64,000 bases of DNA from positions 1,012,983-1,076,982 of the forward strand of contig OZ022596.1 of NCBI GenBank assembly GCA_963669155.1, read 5' to 3'. This document shows, in pieces, positions 11,480-20,876 of this stretch. A model generated the notes under the pieces. It saw only the letters and a program-made list of their open reading frames with translations, was not told the DNA's origin and ran no database searches. This stretch comes from Arbacia lixula (lineage: Eukaryota; Echinodermata; Echinoidea; Arbacioida; Arbaciidae). The translations under genes and the position numbers were made by a program. Positions within the stretch are counted from its first letter, which is position 1. The number at the start of each line of letters is the position of its first letter.

Positions 11480-12360
11480 AATTCATTAATCCATTCCAAT
11501 CTAAGCGTTGAACAGAAATGGATCACTATATAGAGGTAGACCTTTTTAGTCCAATTCCTGAAAGGTCGGATTAATTAATTTATGGATTTTATTCATTTGA
11601 TCTGTAAAAATAAGAAAATATATATGTAACATTGGAACATGTAAAACATCTATGTTAAGATCAGATGTTCAAATGATAACGAACATACTATTTTCTATAC
11701 ACCCTCTTTTCTAACTTGAGTATGACATACGGGAATCTGCGAAACATACGAAATTAAATGAACTGCATGTCACAGAATTCAGCACAAAATTACCACATCT
11801 AATTAACCTAGTAGGTTTGTGTTCTAAAAGCTAGGTGTTTCACCTATATCGCTCTTTGTGAATTCTTTTCAAAATACACCTCCTTGATTTTCATTAGGAA
11901 TTCCTAAAACAATACAGGTCCAAAGTCAATTAACTTTACAAACATGGCTATGAATTGCCCCCAAATTGATATTTTCTTTTACAAAAAATTACATACCATA
12001 ATCCATTTCTAATCAAACAGGGTACACAAATGGATCACTAAATAGAGGTAGACTGAAGATATTTTTGATAAAATCTTTAAAAAGGTCTCGGGACAAACGT
12101 CGTTGAAACCTAAATTGGATACATAATTTTCTTTTTTTTTGTACAATAATTACAAATTCAATAATCCGTTCTGAAACGTTTCAGGTGAAAGGCCAATAAC
12201 CTTTGCCTATTTAATTGGCTACAAATTGCTCCAAATTAATATTTTTCTCAATACTCACGAATGCAATCATCCATTTCAACTAAATATAGTACAGAGATTG
12301 ATCACTACATAGAGGTAGACTGAGATATTTTGGCAAACTCCCTGAAAGCTCTCATGCCAA
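11480..12360. repeat. Three degenerate spaced repeats
   Basis: Segments near 11485, 11997 and 12261 share 'AATCCATTTC', 'GGATCACTATATAGAGGTAGAC' and a following 'CTGAAAGGTC'-like part. Spacing is 512 then about 264 bp, as for an old tandem array with a unit near 260 bp. They lie just downstream of the SLC16-like exon (minus strand), so they may be within its 3' UTR or flank. Confidence 0.6.
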
Positions 12361-12415
12361 TGGTCAAGGAACTTTGCCTAAATTGGCCAGAAAATGCCTC
12401 CCAAAGTAATTAATT

Positions 12416-12711
12416 TTAAAAGGAAATTACACAGTTTTTCAGGAGGGGTAGGATCTCCAATATAGCGAAAATACCATATTTGATGACCAGGAGTTTTGTA
12501 TTGGCCTCGTTATCACATTTGTTGAATGTATCGGTAGTTTGGAGACTGATCGATAAAATATCGACATTTTGTTGTCGATTACGTGATGTCATCCTTTGAC
12601 GATAGTACCGACAAGCAAGCGGAATCAGGATGACGACAGCGGCAAGGACAACACACCAACCAGCAAAGATTAATGCGGAATCATACGATTCAAGGGAGTT
12701 GTAAAGTAGCC
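12416..12711 (-). CDS. Terminal coding exon, monocarboxylate transporter-like (SLC16/MFS family)
   Basis: This is the strongest host-gene signal in the window. On minus, a splice acceptor (ACATTACAG, 12720-12712) is followed by an open frame of 97 codons to a TAA at 12418-12416. The intron is phase 1: two bases of a split codon open the exon. The peptide starts LLYNSLESYDSALIFAG, continues into a hydrophobic segment of about 17 residues (VVLAAVVILIPLACRYY), and then a polar tail (RQRMTSRNRQQ). A 'G-LYD-TGSYD-AF-FAG' pattern entering the twelfth membrane helix, followed by a cytoplasmic tail, is typical of SLC16 monocarboxylate transporters. These are proton-coupled or facilitative carriers of the plasma membrane. 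No upstream exon was found at higher coordinates here, so the rest of the gene lies across a very long intron, outside the window, or is lost. Another MFS carrier is possible. Confidence 0.6.
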
Positions 12712-12766
12712 CTGTAATGTGGAAATAAAGAACAGGTATATGGTTAGAACAACAAACATGTTTTAC

Positions 12767-12990
12767 AGATGTATTAATGCATTAGAAGACAGTCATTACG
12801 CTGTTTGTAATCGCTAAGTGATGCATTGATGCATCTAAGATGACATTAGAAGGCAGTCGACACACTCGTCGTAATCGCTATGTAAGAGATGTATTGATGC
12901 ATGTATAAGGAGATTAAAAGACAATCGATACGATGGCTATAATCGCTATGTAAGAGGAGTGTGATGACAACAATCATTATGCGAAAAGGT
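12767..12990. repeat. Intronic tandem repeat, unit about 69 bp
   Basis: Three to four units share 'GATGTATTGATGCAT', 'ATTANAAGACAGTCGA' and 'GTAATCGCTATGTAAGA'. They lie 55 bp upstream of the SLC16-like exon, in what would be its last intron. Confidence 0.75.
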
Positions 12991-13075
12991 TAAACGAAAA
13001 TGTCACCCTGAAGTTAAGTTGATTTTAATAAAGGCAGAAACATGAAATTAACCTACCCCCCCCCCCCCATGTATC
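12991..13075. repeat. End fragment of family B-like MITE plus C-tract
   Basis: The segment 'GTCACCCTGAAGTTAAGTTG' followed by 'TTTTAATAAAGGCAGAAACA' resembles one end of the elements at 1758 and 57521. It stops at a C homopolymer (about 13057-13068). Confidence 0.5.
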
Positions 13076-13671
13076 TCAACTGACGATCACATGTCAAAAA
13101 AAGCTCTTTTCCTCATTGTCTCAAAGCATACATATTACTCTTATGTCTGTATGTACTTTGTTTACAGCCTTAAATATATTAAAGGTGATATTCATAGGAA
13201 ATAAAATCAAATACATATAGTTTATTTTATAATTGAATGAGTTATTAAAACAATTTATGCTGCTAACATGCCATGAAAGTGTTCAGTTTTGTGTTTAATG
13301 AAAGTCAAATTTTACTAAATTGACTCTCTTCCTGACCTACGAAATCGCCTCAGGGAAAGTGGCGTTGTGTGTACGTCACAGCCGGGATACGCTTCACAAT
13401 GACCATTGTGTATCACACCTGTTAATCCACTAGCAACTGCCATCACAGTTCCATCAACAATGCATGATGCTTCTGGCGGAAAAGAAGCTGCGGATTGGCA
13501 TGTTTGATGCACAATAACGCCTCCCTTTTCTTACGTCAGACCTAAAGGCCGTTTCGGATGACAGTAGGGCAAATTTGTCCCCGAGAACACGGTGATTGTT
13601 TTCACCCTAATTTCGTTTTTTGGAAAGTGATATATTGTATGAATGTCATCCGAGCTCATTGTATGGCTTAT

Positions 13672-14733
13672 CAGTCTAGCCGCAGCGCCTTCACAATCGC
13701 ACGTATTTATAAAAGTCGTATGCAAGAAACTTTTGTCGCTGCATATGTAATGAGCAATGACAGACCTGTATTCGCAATAGAATAACTCTGGAGAGAAACG
13801 ACACATTTTTTATGAAATCCTCGGGGTTATGGAGATAAAACTATAAAATTTAATTTGTTTAAAGAAAAATCTTGGGTGAATTATAGAAATACTTGAAAAT
13901 CTAAGAGATTTATCGGAGGAAAATGTGTATTGTTACCCGTTTACAAAACATCTTAAAAATTAAGTTCTTTATACATGATTCACCGAAATAATTGTTTCAG
14001 AGTCTCAAGAAACCTTCTTTCTAGTAAAAAGTACCCAAAATGTAATATTCTACGATCTATACCAGTCAGGAGCTAGCAAAATATAACCAGTGTTCCAATA
14101 GGCTGAAGGAAAAGTTGCTCGCCGTACAATCTCACCGGGGGTTCCCCCACAATGCTCCACACGAGTTCCGTATTACTGCGAGCATGGAAAACGTGCGCGC
14201 CCGCCGTGTGTCCTTCGTTATTAACCGTACGGTGTATTTTATAGTGAGTGTACCCCCGTTTCCAAAAGCCCTTATTACGTAACCCCCGGCGAGATTGTAC
14301 GGCGAGAACTTTTCCTTCAGCCTTTTGGAACACTGGTTATATTTTGCGAGCTCTCGACTGGTATAGATCGTAGAATCTTACATTTTGAGTACTTTTTAGA
14401 AGAAAGAATGTTTCTTGAGACTCTGAAGCAAATATATCGGTGAATCATGTATAAAGAATTTAATTTTCAAGATGTTTTATAAACGGGTAACAATACACAT
14501 TCTTCTCCGATAAATCTCTTAGATTTTCAAGTATTTCAATAATTCACCTAAGATTTTCTTTAGACAGATGAAATTTCATAGTTTTATCTCCATAACCCCG
14601 GCGATTTCATGGAAATGTGTCGTTTCTTTCCAAAGTTATTCTATTACGAATCCAGGTCTGTCATTGCTCATTACATATGCAGCGACAAAAATAAATACGT
14701 GCAATTGCGCAGCTAGGCGCTGCGGCTAGACTG
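13672..14733. mobile_element. Fold-back element, arms about 500 bp
   Basis: The left half (from CAGTCTAGCCGCAGCGCC) and right half (ending GGCGCTGCGGCTAGACTG) are inverted repeats over almost their full length, with an axis near 14200. Matching pairs include 'GTATTGTTACCCGTTTA' with 'TAAACGGGTAACAATAC', and 'CTCACCGGGGGTT' with 'AACCCCCGGCGAGAT'. The arms contain only short frames. Confidence 0.8.
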
Positions 14734-15190
14734 TTTAGGTCATTTTTTCAAACTGATTTTTTCAGAGAAAAGAACTGGTGATTCGATCAAACTCTCCGAT
14801 GGCATCACAAAGCAATATTTCATCTTTTCAGGTAAGAAGTTTCAATATAAAACGGGTTTTATACCAGTCAGGAGCTAGCAAAACATTACACTACTACAAA
14901 ATGCGAGGAAATAATCAACGAAAATGACATAATATCTTGCCTCAATTTAGATAAACAAAAAATCCGGAAATATAATGATCAATATACCAAAATTTAAAGG
15001 AAAAGTCGTAGATTCCCTTTCCTCGTCATTTCGCAATGTGAATAAATTGGCCTTGATGCAAGGCACTTTTGAAATTGCCATGTCAAAATCTCGCAATATC
15101 TCGTTACATCTCGCAACGGACTTTGTCCCGAAATCTGGATCGAGAATATTTATAAATAAGCACCGCAGAGCTCATTATCGCGCACGCTGC
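14734..15190. other. Interior of family A element, no gene
   Basis: The phrase 'ATACCAGTCAGGAGCTAGCA' (about 14861) repeats one from the fold-back arm (about 14060). A 79-codon frame at 14975-15214 has no recognised motif. Confidence 0.4.
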
Positions 15191-15260
15191 GGCACTGTTA
15201 TAAGCTTCCTGTAGATGAATATCTTCATGTTTGTGGATTTTCTATGAATATCACCTTTAA

Positions 15261-15676
15261 GCAAGTTCATTTGTGGGTAACGGAGTACCCTTTTCGATGG
15301 AAATCAAGCAATAAAACAAGTTATATCTCTTGGCGTATAGAAACAAACACCATGTAAGATTATGGAGTGTCTTTACATACAATGTATGCCCTGTAGGTAT
15401 CTGAACAATTCTGTAATCTTTCCGTTTTGTAAGGGTTTCTTTTTACATGGGCAATGGTATGTGTAGTTACATGTATCTTTCTAAACACGACTCTGATTTA
15501 GGTGGGTTTAGTTGCAATATTAGATACTGTATTAACGTTTTCAGTCAATGGATAGTGGCGGATCGGATGGTTACTTCCCCGCCCCCACCCCCTCCCCATT
15601 AGCGACTCCGGAGCCCCGAAACCTTAGCTGATCTCTAACTTAAATAGTTCTTACCCCCCCCCCCCCCCCCACCTCA
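15261..15676. other. Left flank of the palindrome, C-tract
   Basis: No gene was recognised. A C homopolymer of about 17 bases (about 15654-15670) sits immediately outside the point where similarity to the right arm begins. Confidence 0.45.
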
Positions 15677-15907
15677 TTTGTACAAAAATTAACTGTCTTA
15701 CCCGCGAAAGATATGGGCTTATAAATATCCGTAATTATCATGATTATAGAAGGCTTGTGGGAAAGAACAAAATATGTTACTGGCCTGTATGGTATGATGA
15801 CAGCGACTGGAGGCTAACCCGAAAGCTCCCTTCCACCTAGCATAGCAACAATAACGTGTTGCGTAATCATATGCAAATCAACATTCCCCCTCAAATGAAA
15901 TAACAAT

Positions 15908-16107
15908 AAACCGTTTCGTAATGTATTCACGGCTTTCCCCCTAACTGGTTAGCAACGTGTTACTGCACTCACCTCTATCTAGTCATTCATATTCAATGGA
16001 TGGAATGTACTTTGAATCTTATTAATTGTTGCTACGCGGACAAACCTCAGTTGCCATTGTTTTGAACGACGTGAATAAAATCTGCGTACATAACAAAAAT
16101 GGTCTAT
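15908..16107. mobile_element. MITE family F
   Basis: About 200 bp, with a CCGTTTCGTAATGTATTCAC-like end and the inverse 'AAAAATGGTCTA' end. The interior has 'CATTCACCTNTATCTNGTCATTC' and 'GTTGCTACNCGGACAAACCT'. The mirror copy in the right arm is about 50253-50462. Confidence 0.65.
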
Positions 16108-17035
16108 TCGCTTTCTGAACAATGCTAAGAGAGTTTCACATTCCACAGACTGGGCGTGTTTTCAATCCCCGTACATCATACAGCGTTGAGCGCTACGTGC
16201 TACAGCGGAGCTTTCAGTGCGTTGCGTTTACCATTCGTACAGCATTCAACATCTTCCTTTTTTTATCGTTCTCAATTCATGACGTGCTACTATTAACTGT
16301 CACCCGTTGTCAGTTTTTAATGGAACACGTCTGAATCGGCTGCGAGTTTTGAAGAGGGAAGTGTATTTTGAGCGGATTAGTTTCAGTTCGATTTATGGCG
16401 CAATAAAACCAATCGTGTTTGACTCCGTCGGAAACACTTTCTTCCCGTTTTGGTCTTGATTGTGTACGATTGGTACTACAAGGGTACGGCCACTCTCTAT
16501 GGGCACATGGTAAGCATGCTTATAAAAACTTGTGAGAATTTGCCTTATTTCCTGTTGTAACATGATACCTATATTTTACATTACTGACAATATTCTATAT
16601 AACAAGTGCGTATCACTATGTACTCCAGTGATTGGGATGTGTGTATAGCTCGGCGTATGTGTGAGTGCCGGGGGGGGGGGGGGGGGGGTGGTCTGGAAGA
16701 GTCTAGGATTGAATGTGATAAAGAAGAGAGTGGGATAGGATAGGATATAAAGTGGGAGACAGCAAAGAAAGGAATAAAGCCAGAAGAGAGAAAGAGAGAG
16801 AGAGGCCGAAAGGGATGTGTGTGTGTATGTGTTTGTATATGGAGACTGCCGGCATGTATGAGTGAGTGTGTGTGTGTGTGTGTGTGTGTGCGTTTGGAGA
16901 TGTATGTCGAAAGGGAGAGGGGGAAATACAATGAACAAACGAGAGTTAAAAAGGGCGATGGCCCAGAAGAAAAAGGAGAGGTGAAATAGTTGTGGGTATG
17001 TGAGGAATCAGGAAGGGGGGAAGGGACAGTGATGT
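16108..17035. other. Arm sequence with G-tract, GA and GT tracts; no gene
   Basis: It is mirrored at 47831-48717. It holds a G homopolymer (about 16671-16688), a GA run and (GT)n runs (16814-16832, 16865-16893). The 16120-16540 part is well conserved between arms, but no coding frame was recognised. Confidence 0.5.
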
Positions 17036-17232
17036 AATTATACCATTTTAGTTATGTATGCAATTTTTATTCACCTCAAAGCTTGTCCGGGGTTTGTCCG
17101 AGTAGCAACAACTAATAAAATTCAAAAGTGCACTTCACCAATTGAATATGAATGGCCAAGTACAAGTCAATGTAATAACGCGTTGCTACCCACTTAGGCG
17201 GCCAGTCGTGAATACAGTTCAAATACGTCTAT
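17036..17232. mobile_element. MITE family F, degenerate
   Basis: It runs from 'ACCATTTTAGTTATGTATGC' to 'GTGAATACAGTTCAAATACG', with the family interior (AAAGCTTGTCCGGGGTTTG, AAGTGCACTTCACCAATTG). It is mirrored at about 47632-47830. Confidence 0.6.
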
Positions 17233-17592
17233 TCTGCGTATCTGGAAGAACAGAAAGAGGAAGATAGAAAGTGCTGATAGGGCCGTTGTTTAGACAAAAA
17301 CACAAATTCAGACAAAGAGAATGCATGTCGAAGGATTGTTTGTGTGCATTAATAAATGATTTTAAGAGCTCTTACTGAATTAATCGTGAGGTTAGGGAGA
17401 AAGAAGGCGTGTTTGGAGAGACAGAGACAGACAGACACTTTCACTTGCACACAAGTCATGTAATGCAAATGTGATTAAACGTGATCTAACACAATTTACT
17501 GTGACAATATTCGTATCAGTTTTATTTTCCCTATCTCTCTCACTCTCCCTATACACCTGTGTATGTCTGTCTCTATCTCGTTCGCCAGCGAA

Positions 17593-17599
<7 letters not shown>

Positions 17600-17632
<33 letters not shown>
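17600..17632. repeat. (CT)n microsatellite
   Basis: A CT run after a C-tract. The mirrored (GA)n lies at about 47230-47272. Confidence 0.9.
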
Positions 17633-17638
<6 letters not shown>

Positions 17639-17639
17639 C

Positions 17640-18722
17640 AAAACTTTGACGTCACGTACGAACAAATATAACCTCTACGCCCATTGGTTCCATTCTCTAC
17701 TCTCTTGTGCCGTAATATTGATAAACATATATATATAAACTAAACAATTCTAGACTATCAAAAACAAAATTAAAACATATATTTATCATTCGTTAAAAAC
17801 ATATATATATTGTTTAGCCTCAAACTATTGAATTATCTTTTCTTTGTAACGACAATCCAACGACAAATCGACAAATCTGAAGAATAGCCATTTTCGTTAT
17901 GTATGCAGATTTTATTTATTCACGTCGTTCAAATAATACGTTACCAATGGTAACCCAAAAGCTTGTCCGAGGTTTGTCGAGTAGCAACAACTAATAGATT
18001 CAAAGTGCGTTCCATCCATTGAAACTGAATCACGAAATACAGGTAGAAGTACTAAACGCATCCGTTAGGGGGATAGTTGTGAATACATTACGACAATGGC
18101 TTATTCTCCCGATGATTTTCTGAGCGCTAGACTTATCATTTAGACCTAATTATGCTCTATATCTTCATACCTTACCACAATCTAATTTGTTCAAATTATA
18201 TTTCTGAGAAAACTAAAAAGATATTTACATTTGCAAATTTCGGAGATATCGCACATACAAATCTCTTTTGAGTGCGCTCAGAAATATATTTTGGCCGAAT
18301 TGGATCGTTGTAGGGTAGGCCTTCGGAGATATAGAGCATAAGTATCGTCTGAATAATAAGTCTAGCACACAGAACATCAGGTGGAGAATTCTTCTGATTT
18401 GCTGTTAGATTGTCGTTACAAAGAAAAGATAATTTGATATTTTGAAGCTAAAAAAATATATGTCATGTTTTAACGAGTGATAGAAATATTTCATGGAATA
18501 CGCTTTTATCTCTTATAAAAGCAGATTAGCGATAAATGATATTTGGATTTTACATTCATACGTTTATTAATATTACGGCATAAGAGAGTACAGATTGCAA
18601 CCAATGGGTGGAGATGTTTAATTTGTTCGTATGTGATGTTACAATTTTGAATGGCAGCGCGGAAAATGTAAGACGGGCTTCGTCTGGTATTATCTCAACC
18701 AAAAGCTATAATTTTAGAGCCA
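17640..18722. mobile_element. Fold-back element with nested MITE (left-arm copy)
   Basis: The two halves are inverted over most of their length, with an axis near 18235. 'ACGTCACGTACGAACAAATA' and 'TGTTCGTATGTGATGTTACA' lie near the ends, and 'GATTTTCTGAGCGCTAGACT' pairs with 'AGTCTAGCACACAGAACATC' inward. A family F MITE (17882-18106) sits in one half. The right-arm copy is about 45780-46960. Confidence 0.7.
17882..18106. mobile_element. MITE family F, nested in fold-back
   Basis: It runs from 'GCCATTTTCGTTATGTATGC' to 'GAATACATTACGACAATGGC'. It interrupts the symmetry of the surrounding fold-back, so it inserted later. The mirror copy is about 46382-46595. Confidence 0.65.
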
Positions 18723-19130
18723 TTTTGAAATAATGAGGTTTAACATAGTATTGACATGTTTAATTGGTAAACTTTCCCTTTTGGCAAGTACCGCTTTGAA
18801 ATAAATGGATTCATATAAATTTTACTTTTGACGAGACATTACCAAGACCACGCCCCCCCCCCCCCCCCCCACATCAGCTCAAAGACCATATGACCGGAGA
18901 TGTGTTAGGAAGGAGAAACAACTCGAGCATAACATATTTAAGCATCTGTATGGATGCTAAAGCGTGCTAATGAATTTGCAAAGCATTCCACAATCACTAT
19001 GATTTGATGTCGTTTGCACAGCACCGACATTTAGCTGCTGTCAACTTGGAAAGAAATATCTTTAATTCCCTATTTTCTCTTTCGAAGCTTTGTTTCTTAT
19101 CACATTTTTATTTTGCAATTTTCACCAAAT
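18723..19130. repeat. C-tract and 5' half of a hAT-like element
   Basis: A C homopolymer (about 18848-18869) is followed by sequence matching the first 230 bp of the element at 964-1688, from 'GATGTGTTAGGAAGGAG' (about 18899). The far end is missing. It is mirrored at about 45330-45640. Confidence 0.65.
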
Positions 19131-19209
19131 CAAATATTGTGATTCTATGCCACCACGAAATCCATTGAATTCCAATCGCAAGTGTTTTCATATCACTCCA
19201 TCTACGCAG

Positions 19210-19330
19210 GGTCCACGTGCTCGTCTGTCTTCCTCGTCGTCCGAATATGGTGGGAGACCGGGACAGCTTCTCCCTCCTGGAACTCAACACCACAGTCATC
19301 TCCGACAACCTGGAGCTGAAAACCGACAAG
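19210..19330 (+). pseudogene. Damaged copy of unrecognised exon
   Basis: After an acceptor-like CTACGCAG it resembles the exon at 19806-19967: Ser-rich start, MVGD, DSF, then LELNTTVISDNLELKTDK. An 8-bp loss between the Ser run and MVGD shifts the frame. After 'ACCGACAAG' it lacks the last third of the exon and has no clear donor. The function is unknown. Confidence 0.45.
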
Positions 19331-19805
19331 AGTTATGTAATGCAACTGTGATTACACGTGATCTAACACATTTCATTGTGACAATATTCGTATCAGATTT
19401 GTATATAATGTTGCGCAATCTAAATCGCCTGAACAAACTTGCTGTCGAACAGCATTTGAGATCAAGCAAGTACCGCTTTGACATAAATGGATTCAAAGTT
19501 ATTGTACTTTTGATGAGACATTGCCGTGACCTGAAACCTTCTCCCCCCTCCAACCCTCCCGAAAGGCAACCCACCCCTTCAAGCACCGAAAAACATATCC
19601 GGTATACCATATTATGCTATATACCTGCTCTTCGTTTTAATCTCAAAAAAGGTCTACATAGTCACTTTTCCCTTATCTCACCGGGTAATGACAGTCTATT
19701 TGTCAGGGATAATGACGCCCGGCAGTGTCAAATATCATGCTATGTCACCACGAGATCCGTTTAGTTCCAATCGCAAGTGTTTTCATATCACTCCATCTAC
19801 CGCAG
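19331..19805. other. No intact gene; duplicated block
   Basis: It contains a second copy of the 'AGTTCCAATCGCAAGTGTTT' lead-in (19762-19805) that also precedes the exon at 19210, so about 600 bp has been duplicated in tandem. A segment near 19472 repeats one near 18786 ('AAGTACCGCTTTGA'). Confidence 0.45.
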
Positions 19806-19967
19806 GGTCCACATGCTCGCCTGTCGTCCTCGTCGTCAGATGTCTTCAATATGGTGGGAGACCTGGACAGCTTCTTCCCTCTGGAACTCAACACCACGGT
19901 CACCTCCGACAACCTCGAGATGAAAACCGACGATGACCAGCTCCAAGACGAAAACCTCCTCAAACTC
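19806..19967 (+). CDS. Unrecognised 54-codon internal exon
   Basis: The frame is open for exactly 54 codons between a plausible acceptor (CATCTACCGCAG, ending 19805) and donor (GTACGT, from 19968), phase 0 at both ends. The peptide begins GPHARLSSSSSDVFNMVGD, continues LDSFFPLELNTTV, and ends in the acidic DDDQLQDENLLKL. Codon use is GC-rich compared with the AT-rich surroundings, as for a real exon. I do not recognise the protein. Damaged relatives lie at 19210-19330 and, in the right arm, 45173-45301. No neighbouring exon was found, so it may be part of a captured gene fragment. It could equally be a transposon-carried exon. Confidence 0.4.
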
Positions 19968-19997
19968 GTACGTGTAAGAGTGTGCAACATAGATTGG

Positions 19998-20872
19998 TAA
20001 TATATTTACTAACGCCTTTAATGATCCTAGTTCTTCAGGATTTCTTTTTTCTGACGCCAGCGATCACTTTCCGATTTCCCAAATAATAGAGAAATCTGTT
20101 ACAAAATTCGAAAATCGATCAAGTCCAAAAAAATTCGACGTAATGTAACTCCTACCGCTATCCAATCGTTTCTTTGTGTTTTAAACCACATTGACTGGTC
20201 CGTTGTTTTTTAAACTAATGACGTAAATAAAGCATAGGATTATTTCGTAAAACGTTTCTCTTCGATATATGATTTGCAGATGCCTTTAAAACCGGTATGT
20301 TCTATCCTCCGTCCAAAAGCCATGGATAAATAATGCCATTTTAAACTAAAAAAAAAATAAAACAAAACAAAACATGCTTTTCACATGCATTCTTATACAC
20401 TGAGGGAAACGAAACTAAATACCAAAAATATTACAACAAACTCAATACATTTATTGGTTTTTCCAAGGGAAAGTATTTTCATGATGGGTTTGATTACAAA
20501 ATAATTTGAGAAAGACTTACCAATTTCTAAATAAACTTTCAGGTAAACATGCCTGAACTCAAAGTGGCCCAATCATTCACAATGATACTGAAATACATAA
20601 TCCATGCTGAATCGCTAATGTGTTTAATGACTTCTTTGTGAACGTGGGGCAAAATTTGTCGAACTCTTTACCACCAACCAATTTACATTTCTCTGATGTT
20701 ATGCCTATAACTCTTTCAATACTTCTTTATATCTTAAGCATGTCCCCAAACCAGAAGTAATTTAAATTATCAAGAGTTTTCGTAACGGTAAAAGTCCCGG
20801 ATAGACAACATATCTGTTGATATTGTAAAACAGTGTACAGTGCATACTTTATTCGCAGACCTTTGGCATACA
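19998..20872 (+). mobile_element. LINE 'X', 5' portion: endonuclease end to RT start (degenerate)
   Basis: Frames joined across stops read TNAFNDPSSSGF, then SDASDHFPI, an SDH endonuclease signature. NVFNDFFVNVGQNL (about 20618-20660) and NGKSPG (about 20788) follow, which precede reverse transcriptase in CR1/L2-like non-LTR elements. It breaks off where a minus-strand LINE (20877-22885) is inserted and resumes at 22890. Stops and frameshifts make it non-functional. Confidence 0.65.
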
Positions 20873-20876
20873 TATC

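Larger units (their letters stand above)
13183..15256 (+). mobile_element. TTAA-target element (family A), 2.07 kb expanded copy
   Basis: The inverted termini AGGTGATATTCAT and ATGAATATCACCT directly abut TTAA on both sides (13179-13182 and 15257-15260). The outer parts match the compact 546-bp copy at 51066-51611. This copy carries about 1.5 kb of extra sequence between 'TGTATGGCTTAT' (about 13672) and 'TATAAGCTTCCTGTAGATG' (about 15191), including a large fold-back. No transposase was recognised. Confidence 0.8.

Noticed and set aside
19090..19764. 224-codon plus frame
   Set aside because: It runs through a repeat boundary in the wrong frame for the exon-like segment, and the mirrored region in the right arm does not keep it open.
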